Shown in pieces: positions 12,337-24,604 of a stretch of DNA of 64,000 nucleotides. Numbering within the stretch: position 1 is the first letter of the stretch; each line of letters begins with the position of its first letter. This DNA is from Rutidosis leptorrhynchoides (lineage: Eukaryota > Streptophyta > Magnoliopsida > Asterales > Asteraceae), in assembly GCF_046630445.1 (NCBI RefSeq), contig NC_092333.1, positions 334,501,501 through 334,565,500 of the forward strand, in the 5' to 3' direction. The notes beneath the pieces were generated by a model that was not told the DNA's origin, did not search any database, and was given only the letters and a program-made list of their open reading frames with translations. A program made the position numbers and the translations under genes.

Positions 12337-13408
12337 TGAAATGCCCCGTTCATATCGATTATAAACATTGTATAATAATTGATTTCATTGCGAGGTATTT
12401 GACCTCTATATGATACATTTTACAAACATTGCATTCGTTTTTAAAAGACAAACTTTCATTACATTGAAAGTTGACAGCATGCATACCATTTCATAATATA
12501 TCCTACTATAATTGACTTAATAATAATCTTGATGAACTTAGTGACTTGAATGCAACGTCTTTTGAAATATGTCATGAATGACTCCAAGTAATATCTTTAA
12601 AAATGAGCAAATGCACAGCGGAAGATTCTTTTAATACCTGAAAATAAACATGCTTTCAAGTGTCAACCAAAAGGTTGGTGAGTTCATTAGTTTATCATAA
12701 TCAATCATTTCCAATAATATAATAGACCACAAGATACTCATATTTCGAAAAAAATCTGTGCAGGTCTGCTCACTGCTGTAAAAATCATTCATACGAAATT
12801 AACACCTGATAATCGACATTAACAAAATGCATCTAGAATATCCCCCCCCCCCATACAGGCATTTCGCAAACTGCATGCAAACAGCATACAAACAGGCCAC
12901 TCTTTTAAATTTGACTGTTGTGTACACCTCACACACAGGCCCATATCTTTTAAAGTGGGCGGTTGTATACTAAAATTTAAGTACTAAAGCAGTTCAAATT
13001 CTCTGACTGGGGCTTGTCAAGGCTCATAGATCTATCTTTAGGATTCGCGTCAATTAGGGGGTCTATTCCCTAATTCTTAGATTACCAGACTATAAAGGGG
13101 TGATATCCGATGTATTCGTAACTCAATCGTAGAATGTTTTTAAGTACTTGTGTCTATTTCGTCAAACATTTATAAAAGCAGCGCATGTATTCTCAGTCCC
13201 AAAAATATATATTGCAAAAGCATTTAAAAAGGGAGTAATGAAACTCACAATACAATATTTTGTAGTAAAAATATTCATACGACGATACTGAACAATGCAG
13301 AGTTGGCCTTGGATTCACGAACCTATATCACTTATATATTTATTAATATACATAGTTGTAATCGAACAAATATATATATAGATTTATTAGTTATATCCTT
13401 TTTATATT

Positions 13409-13492
<84 letters not shown>

Positions 13493-13740
13493 TTTGTTAT
13501 ATAAAAATATTAATTTTCGTTATGTTATATGTATTAAATATATTTTTAATATATTTATATATCATTTGTATATAAATAATAGTAGTTATAATAATATCAA
13601 AATAATATTAATAGTGGTAAAAATGATAATAATTATAATACGTAATATTACTAAAAAGATAATAATGTTAATAATTCTATTAACGATAATAACAAGATTG
13701 AAGGTACGCGCTACGCGGCTAAATATTATTGATAAAAATT
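12337..13740 (-). repeat. 5' LTR of element A-prime, partial
   Basis: Plus-strand reading starts TGAAATGCCCCGTTC right after the primer site, so this is the U5 end. Blocks at 12590-12680 and 13140-13330 match element A's LTR (51550-51640 and 52010-52200). The U5 end itself differs from element A's GGTCTCTACA. The match fades into TA and AAT-rich sequence after about 13380. The other end of the LTR is not found, so it is truncated or interrupted. Confidence 0.65.
13413..13489. repeat. (TA)n microsatellite
   Basis: About 75 bp of TA repeat followed by AT-rich low-complexity DNA to 13740. Confidence 0.95.
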
Positions 13741-13913
13741 AGATAAATATAAGGGTTTGAAAAAAACTAAACAGTTCAAAATTAACCTTCAGAGGTTATA
13801 GTTAACCCACATCTGAAACTATTAAACTGTTGCAAATTTACTATAATTTACATCATAAACTATCCAACTACTTCAAGGTTAAAAGTACATAATGTTTAAG
13901 TATCAAAAAACAT

Positions 13914-13985
13914 ACACATTAGCTTCACAAAGCTTTATCGCTTTATGTAGTTCTTGCAAATGGCCCCACTTAGGTTGTCGAAGAG
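13914..13985 (-). pseudogene. Beta-galactosidase (GH35) exon fragment
   Basis: On the minus strand an acceptor-like TGCAG precedes a short open segment reading [18 protein letters not shown] and then CEANV. This matches the conserved region of plant beta-galactosidases, where the chain continues after the sequence around DEYG. Only this one exon-sized piece is seen; the catalytic Glu regions are absent. It lies on the same strand as the patellin and ROP fragments at 16035-18172. No promoter or start codon is linked to it. It is probably a captured or relic exon. Family identity comes from memory of the motif and needs a search. Confidence 0.6.
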
Positions 13986-16034
13986 CACCTGCATTATTAT
14001 TAATATTCGAATTAAATACTAAGAGTAAAACTCAAATTCAAACGACCTACGAAAAAAGAATAAATTTCTAAAAGATCCATGAATAAAGATCAATTTTTTA
14101 CCGTATTCATACAGCACAAATTTGAGATAGATAACATTCAATTCTCACGTAACCTGTTATCTTAGTAAATTGACCATGCTTGTTCAATTTACCACTCTAC
14201 CCAGTGTAAGACATGTTATCTTAGTAAAAAGTAGAGCCATTTAGCACTCGTTTGTAACAAAGATCGTTAGCAACTCATCTAGCATAAGTTCCCTACAAAT
14301 CCACATTTAAATTTTCAACTGACTTTTCATGACGTTACAAAGGACATTGTTCCATAATTTGTAAACCTTCAACAAATAAATAAACAAAAAGATGAAAATT
14401 TGTAAACAAAATTACCTTAGCACCACAACATGCAATTGCCACAAACCTATTCGGAATCAAAAAAATCCAAGTTAATATGAGAACAAAAACTTTAAAACTA
14501 CCACGACACAAAATTTTATAGCGAACTTTGACACCTACATTTAATCCAAATAAAAGAGTAAACAAAATTGAAACTCAATATTTCAGCATTGACACTGTGC
14601 ACTAAATCAGTCGTTTGACTGAATTAGAAAAAATTTCAGGTCTTGAAATAAATTTCTAGTTAAGCTACACTCGTTAAGCTTTCCAATGATATAAGATACG
14701 TCTTAATTGGAGTTACAGTTAATTTACTATGATTTTTCTAAGACAACGGGTCATTTCTGCCCAAAACAGGACTGACCAACATGCTTCGGCTGTAAATCAG
14801 CATTCAGAAACAGCTGTGTTTGCTGTATATCAGCATTCTAAACAGTACAAAAAGATTCCTAAAAGTAACTCTAAACATGCTCAAACTACTCTTAATTACT
14901 TTGATATAAAATACAAGTTTTGTAGCATGTTTGGGTCATTTTAAACCACTTTTAATATCACAAATCTTTGTACATTAGTTACCTTCAAGACTTGATCAAA
15001 ATCCTCATTTTAACTTTCTTTACAGCAACAATAATATCACATAAATCAGCTCACTTATGGTTTAATACCACTCATAAGCTTAACAACTCCAACTAATTGT
15101 ATTAACATCAATCTGGAGTAACTTAGAGTAGTTAAAAAAATATGCAACAACATGCAAGTTCATCAAGACAATATAATTCCTTAAAAATCCGAATTTAAGG
15201 TCTTAAGTACTACTTTAGTCTTGTCTATTAAGTACTTATTTTCATTATATATCATCATCCATCAACAAAAACCCTAAACGCCTAATTCATATAAACTCTA
15301 GATTATCAAGGAATTATGTAGAGAATTTATACCTTAAGTTTCTTTTGTAGATGATAATCACCAATTCAAGGTTGTTGATTTGTTCAAAATTTCTTCAATT
15401 CCTCAATTTATAGCTTCCTTTTCCTAAATATTGGTACATGTAATATTAAAACCTACAAAAGGAAAAAGAAGCATATATATTAGACACAAATATAGATTAA
15501 TTCAAAACAAGAACTAAACACTAACAAATAAATACTAACTAACAAATATGCAACATAAAGTTGAATCAGCTTAACATAGAAGCCACCAAATAGTCCACAT
15601 GGTGTCATGTCCATTTGAACTCGAGTTTTTATTTTCAATTTAGCAAAAAAACCATAATTCCATCAAAAACATTTAACAGAATCTTTACTTGATTAATGTC
15701 CTTTCGGTTCAGCCTAATTTAAGGGAAAAAAAACCCACTTGGAAAAAGTTTATACTTGGATCACAATCTTAAAAAAATATCAAGTTGTAGTCATTGTATC
15801 AGGCCTGCAAAATTTTCTAACAAAGATTCTCACTTTGAGATAACTTTTAATTATTAATTACATCAAAACACCTCAAAAGAAGTATTCCCAATTACAACTA
15901 TTAGCCTATCTTAATATACTGAATCAAGCCGACTAATAGCAAAATTCTCAAACAAAAAAAGCATTTTAATTTGATACTAAGATTATTATTCATTCATCAT
16001 AATCATAATCTATCAATTCTAAATTATCATATAC
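13986..16034. other. AT-rich stretch without recognised gene
   Basis: No protein family is recognised on either strand. A minus-strand TATAAATTGAGGAATTG at about 15400 with a donor-like AAG/GTATAAAT near 15332 looks like a promoter plus leader, but nothing downstream confirms a transcript. The 76-codon minus frame at 14335-14565 is unsupported. Confidence 0.5.
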
Positions 16035-16380
16035 CTCAGAAACAGGTAACTAGATGCAGTGTTTGGTTGCAGGCTTAATGATCTCTTCAGTAACCGAGTC
16101 ACTCGATGTGAATTCTCTCTCCTTCACGGCTAAGCCCACCATATTGAACAGGAACCAACTCGGGTGCTATGTACCTAAAATTCAACAAAACAAATCAAAC
16201 ATATTTAGAACACAAAACAACTTCTGTATTAAAAGTGATCAACAGCTTATAAACTAAAAGTATGTACTCACTTGAAAAGGGTTTCAGCAGTCTTTGATGG
16301 TCCAGCAAACACAAACTTGTTCTTTGTCCTTTGAGTGAAAAAAGGACTAATAATCTTATAAATCACAATAGCAACAATGA
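16035..16380 (-). pseudogene. Patellin-like (SEC14/CRAL-TRIO) gene fragment, two exons
   Basis: Two minus-strand exons match the end of the SEC14 lipid-binding domain of patellins, phosphoinositide-binding proteins involved in membrane traffic and cell-plate formation. Exon one (about 16380-16272) reads TQRTKNKFVFAGPSKTAE. It ends in a GTGAGT donor and joins in phase to exon two (16174-16035), which begins after TTTTAG and reads YIAPELVPVQYGGLSR. Exon two then has a one-base frameshift near 16110 and a TAG before LPVSE, and ends in a GTAT donor. The N-terminal part and the GOLD domain are missing. Retained introns exclude a retro-copied gene. It is a non-functional fragment. Confidence 0.78.
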
Positions 16381-17847
16381 TTTATTAATAACATACTTAA
16401 TAATTGTTATGCTATGTTGCTGGAAGATATCATTACTTACTAAAGAGAATGCCATATAGTGATGACCTGAACAACGCTTCCTTCCTCTACAACCACTTTC
16501 GAAACTTACAAAACACGAGCACATTTGGTTCTACAATCTTAATATTTTCGTTCCTATTAGTACATAAAGAAACACACAAAGGTTAAATAGTGGACCAATG
16601 ATAGGCTTAGATAGGAAAATATATCATAAAAATAAGTGGGTAATTTTAAGCATTAACAGTAACTATAAAAGGTTGACCCATTTAAAGAGTGTTACCTGAT
16701 TATCCAAATGTGATAAGCAGAAAACCGGAATCACAACCCGTTTACGCAAACACTCTAAACTGATTGTTGTTTTACAATAAGCAGTCTTAAGTGCACTTCC
16801 AAACGCCCCCTAAGAAAGTGCAAACAGTATCAACTCACATCCTCAAACGCCGATGATATTCGAGTTGTTTGTTGGGCCGGCGTAGTAATTTATATAAACC
16901 ACCTCTACAAAAGATAAAATATATACGATTACTCCATAGAAAAAAGAAAGATAATAATAGGAGGTTTGTATATACTCCACAATAGTTATAAATCATATGC
17001 GATAATAAATATGTTAGTTAACATATGGGGACATGGAAGGCGCAGCAACTGAAACATTCATTCTGCTGGAACCTGGAAGTGCTTATTGCCAAGGCTGAAG
17101 TACTCAACAGAAGCTGCAAATAACTAAATCGAAAGATGAAAAAACCCCTTGTTACTAATTATCATCATGTGCAAACATCTACTTAATGACGCCAAATTAA
17201 TCATAAGCTAATAACCATACCTGGCCAGGAATCACATGATTGCAAGAAGTTGAAAAATTGTAAAAGCTCACACAAAATAAAAGCTCCAACAACTTCAAAA
17301 ATGGAAGAGTCCTGCTTGTCAAATAATCATCATGCGTACAACTAAAGTAATGCTAGTATCAAATTTTGGAAAAGGTAAAGCTACGTAATTCATATAAATT
17401 TTTTGGGGTTGTGATGTGTAGTGCCTATCTACATTGAAGTTACATCAACTATTATACCATTTGTAAATAGCATAAAAGAAGATAAAACTCTAACTAATCC
17501 AATATATGAATCTTTCAACACAAACCCATCTTTTTCCCCTTCACCCCTCATCTTATATGTCAATAATGTGTTTATGTTTAACACCACCCTGTAGAATAAG
17601 TACCCGTTTTGACCCATTACCCAAACCATTTAGCATGCCATTTGACCACTACCAGATAAATAATATACGGAATATAAAACTTTCGTTTTACCGGTTTAGT
17701 GAGTCAAATTGTTGTTACGGTGGTAGCTCATCGCGAACACATACACATATATCAGGTAATTTCACTGCTCAAATAATTGACTATTAGATATCACTAAAAA
17801 CGCAACGAAAAGTATATTAAGAGGGAAAAAATATAAAAAGGATGTAC
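16381..17847. other. Host-like AT-rich stretch; possible unidentified exons
   Basis: No clear gene. On the minus strand two short segments have splice-like borders that join in phase: about 17275-17221 (ending CTGGCCAG/GTATGG) and about 17119-17060 (starting after TTGCAG). The second reads SVEYFSLGNKHFQVPAE then stop. I do not recognise the protein, and the pairing may be chance. Nothing else is supported here. Confidence 0.3.
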
Positions 17848-18172
17848 CTTTTTTAGGATGTTTTCATAGCTAGCTCGACTGACCAATGAAAATGCTAGAA
17901 CAAAAACGTCAGTTCCTCGGTAACTCAAGGGTCGCAACCTGTTATAGTCTTCTTGTCCTAAACAATGGATAAAATATTACCGAGATTAGAAACATGGTGA
18001 GATTTCGTTTTTGTGGACGATGTTAAAAATGGATGAATTTGATTTGTCGTTGTGGATATAATCTTACCAGTAGTGTCCCAGAGGCCTAAATTAACCATGG
18101 TGCTTTTAACTAAAACATTTTCACTGAAGTTATTAAATACAATTGGTACGTAGTCCTGATAATAGTCCAATT
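17848..18172 (-). pseudogene. ROP/RAC small GTPase gene fragment, exons 2-3
   Basis: Two minus-strand exons match plant Rho-type GTPases, which switch cell polarity signalling at the plasma membrane. The first (about 18172-18068) reads [14 protein letters not shown] and NLGLWDTTG and ends in a GTAAGA donor. The second (17957-17848) follows TTTAG, joins in phase and reads [14 protein letters not shown] then [17 protein letters not shown], with a GTACAT donor. Both are open and the splice phase is kept. The switch II motif DTAGQE is DTTGQE here. Exon 1 with the P-loop and the downstream exons with the TKLD nucleotide-binding motif and C-terminal lipidation site are not found, so it cannot make a GTPase. 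Confidence 0.85.
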
Positions 18173-19270
18173 ATTAGGATTAAATCTTCAAAAATACTCA
18201 AATGTACTTATGTAAACAAACCAAGCATATCATCTATATATTCAATTGGAGAATGTATGAACATATTTATATCTTGACAGGCAAACATACTTGAAGATAA
18301 TTTCTAATTCTTTTTTTGTTGTTGCAAAAAAGTGAATTAAATTGAAATAGATTAAAATGATGTAACTGTGTTGCAATATTGAGTCAAATCTGATTGATAG
18401 ATCATGCAATCTATTTGACACGTCTATTGAATACTTCGGTTAACGAAAAAAAACATCAGATCAACAAAACTTAACACTTAGTTCCTCAATTAACAAATAA
18501 ACACCAAAATTTAATTCCACAATCAACACATAAACCGGGAAAAAAATGTAACTAATAACAACAAAAAATCCTTACTCTTAGTAGAAGACTCTGGGATCAA
18601 AAGCTCACAAATTACTCCATTTGACAAAAGATCATCAACCTGAAAAGTCATCTACATCAGAACAATCAAAAATAAAATATAAAAAAATCCCTAATAACTA
18701 CCCTCTACAAATAAACACGCCATCACAATCCCAACTGTAGGTGTCGAATAAAGATACCTGAATCCACTCACGAAAAAAGTACTAACACTTCAGACCAAAT
18801 TATAAAATTAGTCACAATGGAAAAAGGGAGATGAGAAAAACGAACAGGATCAAGTACCAGAAGATTGTTGGATGGCAGCCAGAAAGGAATTACAACAGTA
18901 GATCAACCCAATCAAAATTATTGAAAGATATCGACAATAATCACGAAAGCAATTTTGGAACAGGTCGTCCACCTCATTGGAAGTTGGTGTAGAAGAGCGT
19001 AGAAAATGTGAAGAAGCAGGTTTGGAAGGAACCAGGTATGGCGTTGGATATGGCGTATGGTGACTGAGAGCATGCCATCAGGATTATTTTTGTGTGGTGG
19101 AGAGTTGCTAAGGGTGAACAGTAAATATATGTGAGGGAGAATGCCACGTGGACCAATGGGGTTGCAAGGTTTAGTTTCCCTAATAGTAGTTGGGTAATAA
19201 TGATATTAATAATTATAATTGTAAAAATATTAATTTTACTGTTAATGATAGTTATGATACTGATTTTAGT
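18173..19270. other. AT-rich stretch without recognised gene
   Basis: A 64-base minus-strand segment (18639-18576) has an acceptor (TTTTCAG), an open frame reading VDDLLSNGVICELLIPE and a GTAAGG donor, but I do not recognise it. The rest, including the minus frame near 18974-19075, has no supported product. From about 19195 it becomes AAT/ATT-rich. Confidence 0.4.
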
Positions 19271-19275
19271 AATTA
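19271..19275. repeat. Target-site duplication AATTA (left), element B
   Basis: AATTA lies directly before the first LTR of B and again at 51172-51176 directly after its last LTR. Confidence 0.85.
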
Positions 19276-21150
19276 TATAACGACCCTCAAATTTCCAACA
19301 TTTATACATCCTTTCATCATTTAATTTGCCCAAACAATATAATTAAACTTGACGATTTAACTATAATCAATAATATTTAAGCGTTAAAAAATTATAAAAA
19401 CGTATAATTAACTTTGTGTGATAAACGACAAGTTAATAAAAGATAAAAATAAAGGGTTAATAAACCTTTGTGAACAAAATAAATAACCTTAAACTTTGTA
19501 CATTCAAATAATTAAATTTGGATAATTAAGGAACCATTTAAGCTAAATTAAAGTACAAGGACTAGAGTGAAAAAGTTAACCCTAATTCCCCTAAACCCTA
19601 GCCAAAATTTTAAAGAGTATAATTACCCTTTTGCCCTCTATATTTTTGGCCCAAAATACCTCCTCCACCTCCTCATTTAACCCTAAGTTGTTCCCTAAGT
19701 ATTACTTGTTAAACCCTAATTCTAGAACCCTCCAATCTCTCTTATAAATAGGGACCTAGGCTAGAGCTATTCTTGTACCAAATCATTCTTACAATTCTCT
19801 CTCAAATCGCTCCCTCCCTCTCTCCTAATTTCGGCCAAGAAGAACCGAAAATCACCACCCCATCTTCAAGATCTTCAAGTGATCTTCAAGCAATCTTCAA
19901 AGGATCTTCATCGCGTTCTTCGTGTTCATCAAGATCTTCAAGGTGTTCTTCAAATCTTCAAGGGTTTGATCTTCATCTTCAAGTGTTCATCAACTTTTTC
20001 TTGTTAATCTTCATAGATCTTCATCAAGGTAAAACCCTAGATCCAAAACTCTTAAAGTTTACTTTCAATTCATGTTATATTCATAATTACATTCATACTA
20101 GATCATATACAATTATATTGTTCATGTAAAAAAATAAATAAATATACATATACATACATATACGTCAATTAAAAAATATATATATAATGTATGATCTACA
20201 AACCCTAAATATCTAACCCTAATTTATTTAAACCTAATAAAATCTCATTAACTGAATATATAGTCACTTATTAAAATTAATTAGAGTATACCAAGTATCT
20301 TTAGTTATTAAGCTTGCTAACCTTGTTTTAAGTATGACTAAATTCGTATTCATTAGAACATTAATTTTTCAGAAACTGAAAAAGTCTTATTCTCTTATTT
20401 TGAGTTCATATTTAGATTCCCCTTTCAAAACCAATCAAAATGCATATAAATATCATGCAATTTGGATTAAAATTTAGTTAGATATGGTTAAAACAATTTT
20501 TGAAATTTCCATATAAAATAAATCCGAACTTTTTCATAAATTTTTATAAAAATCATTAAATTACTTAATAAGATAACTATTAGACATATTAAATTAATAA
20601 ATTTATATTTTAAATTATCTTGTTTAAATAAATTTACAATATATATACACGACACATATATTGTACATATATTATTAAAACTCTAAATTAACTTTAACCT
20701 AAACCTAATTAATTAAACCTAAACCCTAGAACATTAATTAAACCCTTGTCATTTATTACAAACCCTAATCATTAAAATACCACTTTAATTAACTAACCCT
20801 AATTAATGAAACCCTAATACTAGTTATACTATTAATTAACATGTATACACTGTTACTATTATTAACACCGAAAACCTTTTAGTTATATTATAACACGTAA
20901 AGACATTTTGGGATATGTATTAGAGATGTATAGATCTTTGAACTTTTTGGACGAATGGTTTCTACGAAACTCTAGGCGGAAGGGTTTGGATTTCTGATTT
21001 AAAGGGTCCTATAGCTCAAGCCCCTAGACCAAAAATGGCCATTCGAAGGGAAATGGGTGATTGGAAGCTTATCTAATATGACAAGTATCCGAAAATGGAA
21101 AACACTCTTTAAGTAGAAACTTTCTAAGTATAGAAACTTACTAAAATAAT
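19276..21150 (+). repeat. Element B LTR copy 1, 3' end deleted
   Basis: It begins TATAACGACCCTC and follows copy 2 closely to about 21148. It then jumps to internal sequence matching about 28163 of copy 2, with roughly 14 bp from the middle of the lost LTR (near 26645-26658) at the junction. About 1.7 kb containing the LTR end, primer site and start of the coding region are missing. The TATA box is at 19743-19750. Confidence 0.82.
19743..19750 (+). promoter_or_regulatory. TATA box in element B LTR copy 1
   Basis: TATAAATA followed by GGGACCTAGGCTAGAGC is identical in all three LTRs (25072-25079, 32069-32076). Transcription would start about 30 bp downstream (inferred), in the CTTCAAG-rich leader. 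Confidence 0.65.
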
Positions 21151-24100
21151 CAACTCTCTATAAGGGACCACAAGTACCATGTAATCAACAATGAAGTTTC
21201 TAATCTTTATGATAATCTCGAGTTCCTGCATGAGAAACAAAAGGCGAAGAATGAGAAAGTTGAGAAGATTACGAAGAAGGTTGAGGACGTGAAGAAGGAA
21301 TATGAAGACTACTTCAATCTTAATATTTCATAAGTTATCTTTCCAAATTCTTATCCATGTAAAGGCTATGCCTTAACTATTCCTATTTCCAACTCGTGTA
21401 ATAAAGGCTCATTTAATGCCTCGTTCTTAATAAAATAAAGTGTTTTGTTAATATCATATTCATATTTATCTCGCTTAAAAATTTTTCAAACTTATGACCT
21501 ATCAGATTTATCAAACTTCAATACACCCTTATGTAGTGAAGAATCATGGTTCGCCCAACTGCACCAACTCTTACCACGATGTCTGACTACGTCCATTTCC
21601 TAACTTTCACGACTTCCATAACTTTCAAAGATATGAAGGTTGACCAAGTCTATAAAGACTGCAACTTAAAATTAGCCAACCATAACTCGACAAGTTCGTT
21701 ACTGTTTTCATGGATGACATTTCGATTTACTCCAAGAGTGAGAAGGAACATGAGCAACATTTGAAAATTCATTCTTGAACTCTTAAGAAAAAGAACAACT
21801 CTACGCAAACTTTTCCAAGTGCAAGTTTTGGCTTAAAACCGACATGTTGTCGATCGAGCTAAGATTACTGCTATCTTTAACACACTATATTAGAAATCAT
21901 CATTGATCACATATCCTGACCTTATGAAGTGACCTTGGAATGGAAATATGAATTAGTGAAATATAATGACGGTGGACAACGTGATTATATTCCGGTAATT
22001 CATAGAGATATCCCAGTATCATGACGTATGGATTAGAAAGTGAATCAAAGAAAAACTCTCAAGCTATCTGTCCAAAAACCCAAATGCAAGGGCATGAAAG
22101 GAGAAAAATGATCATCTTGATATTAGTAGATACGAAGGACTCATTCTAATCAAACTATATATCTATATCATACTCATTTAACAAACTTTCATGTACCATA
22201 AAAATTGTAAACAAACAAATCTTGAAATTTTACATTCATTTATCCTAAATGAATATCTCCTGATCATGGATACTTAATCATCACTTATTAAATCCAGATC
22301 TTCTCTATTATTACACTTTTGGTACAACTTTTGAACCCTCAAACGTCGATATCACAAACCCCATGTTCAATTTCTATTTGAAGAATAGAATCTCCATATG
22401 TGTAACGTTTGACTATCATAGTCAAGAAACTTCTGTACTCGTGCTCTTATAATAGACAACTTGGCACCATGCAAGTAATGGTGTCATACTCAAACAATAA
22501 CCAATTATTGTCAACTCGAAAATCAAGGGTGAAATACACCATCTCAAGTTGTGACTTGAGCTATCACCACTACCTCTGAAGAACTGCTGCAGCAACTGAA
22601 ATGATTCCATCATACTTTAACGTATCCTCCTCTCGCGCCGATTAGGGCTGAATTCAAACGATCATTACATAGTTTAAAGCCACTACTTTAGCATTTATTT
22701 ATACCTGACTATGCGACTGTCAGATTACTCATACTGAGTTCTCGAACTCTCATTATCACTCGAACGATTCAAAGTTGTAAATCTTATTTGAAGTCCTTTC
22801 ATACATCCAAGGGATTTACTCATTTGATGATAATCACATTATCATCCTTCTTACTTTAACGTTAACATTCTGAGTCCAAGGACTCATGCCCTGATAAAAG
22901 TCAATTCATTAGTTTTCACTACCTCGAAACAATTATTACACAATTATCCTCCGGAATTTTAAAATCTTCAATCAATTTTTCTCAAACCAATAAACTCTTA
23001 AATACAAATATCCTGTTTTCCAAAGATTTCTTACACAAGTCTTTATTTTCAAGCTATCTCGGAATTTATAAAAATGATTTTTCACTTATGCAATTTATAA
23101 AATCTTATACATAAATTTAACTTTACATACTTTGACTAGTACATATCAAATTATACTTTCGCTTCTACAAATTTCTACTTTGATTAAATCAAGATTACTT
23201 TACAAATTTTACGTAACCCTAGTTTTACTACGAACATCATTTCGTCAACTTCTCTAAAATTACCTTCACTAATTATATAAACACTTTCGCATTTTATCAT
23301 TTTACCTTTGTTTTATCAAATTAAACATTCTTTTAATCAACTCTTTTTCGTATTGTTCAAATTATTTCACGTAAATAGTACGTGATTTACATAACTCAAG
23401 TCTTATTAATAGCTCCGCTTCGTTTATATTGTTATATCAAACGTCACAACTTTTAAAAAATTACTTTGGCTCATTATTAAAACTTTCGTATTGCTCTCCA
23501 ATGCGTTTGGATCACCTTTATTCTCATTCTCCGTGCAAGAACGAGACTTACCTCTTTACGTACGTCATCTCTTCCTTGCTATACTAATCATTAAGAAGTT
23601 TCTACTTCCAGTATTTCATGGATAAACTACAACGCTCTCGTAAACATCAATTCTACGATCTTTTGAACAAAGAAGCAGAGGTTCCTTCATCCTATAAACA
23701 ATGATTCACATTTATTCGAATCTGCGTTTAAACTCGAAAGTAAATAATAGACCGAATCACCATTTGTGCGAAAACACTTTTCTTACTCTGAAGGAGTTAC
23801 CTTAAACATTTATGAAGATACTCTACACATTTCTTCCTTCTTGGATTGCAACTAGATGTTATTCTAGTCAACTATAGATCTATGATTCGACATGAAGCTG
23901 AAATCATAAATCTTGAAGCTACATTTTGAAACTATTTCTAAAGAAAAGTTCTCATGTATACTGAACGATGTCTTTCATTTAATCACTCGTATTATCCTGA
24001 GGTCAATGAATCCTCAACTAATGTCTCATTTATCTATTAGACATCTCTTGAAAACTAAAGGTATTATGGTTACCTTTCACAACTTGAAGCTGGTACTATC

Positions 24101-24604
24101 TCTAACAAACACCATCCATACATTAAACCATGTAACTAAAATCTTTACGTACTCTACTCTATTTTATCTGCCCTACTATTGCGGCATAAAAACTCAAAAT
24201 CTTAATGAGCTCAACGATACATTTCATGCTGATATAGCATCATCTTTCCTTTTTAAGGAAAACTAGTCAAATGACACTCTTGTTATTCCTTGGAAAAATC
24301 TCCGCATTTAATGCACTTTGTAAACGACCTAATAAGGTTAAGGATCATGAGATCAAACGTGTAAACAAAACAATATACTTATTGTTAACACTCACTGGAA
24401 TTCACGAAAGGGCCCCGATTGTACCAGGGACCGTGAAAATCAAACTCTATTAAAATCCGTTGGGATTCGTGTAGCAGCCCCTAACATACATGGGAACGCG
24501 AAGACCAAACGATACGGAAATACCTCTATCTCTTCTCAACTGCTGATGCAAACGAGAGCTTTACCTAAAACTTCGGAACGAAGTTTCTAATTATGGGGAG
24601 GTAC
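21151..24604 (+). pseudogene. Element B internal region copy 1, degraded gag/pol
   Basis: It starts inside the gag-like coiled-coil frame (open from about 21172 to TAA 21331-21333, with KNEKVEKITKKVEDVKKEYE). At about 21690-21775 an RT scrap reads LDKFVTVFMDDISIYSK, then VDRAKITAI in another frame near 21853-21880. Most of RT, all of RNase H and integrase are deleted or unrecognisable. Near 24450-24550 a chromodomain scrap matches that of copy 2. The polypurine region GGGGAGGTAC precedes the next LTR. The 117-codon frame at 23913-24266 lacks any motif and opens at a non-ATG codon, so I do not call it a gene. Confidence 0.72.

Noticed and set aside
16690..16860. Possible MITE with a GGGGGCGTTTGG-type end
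   Set aside because: Only one end-like motif was seen; no matching inverted terminal repeat or target duplication.
23913..24266. 117-codon frame in element B internal copy 1 (also 30914-31264)
   Set aside because: Non-ATG start, no motif, and a small indel between copies; likely chance frame in duplicated non-coding DNA.
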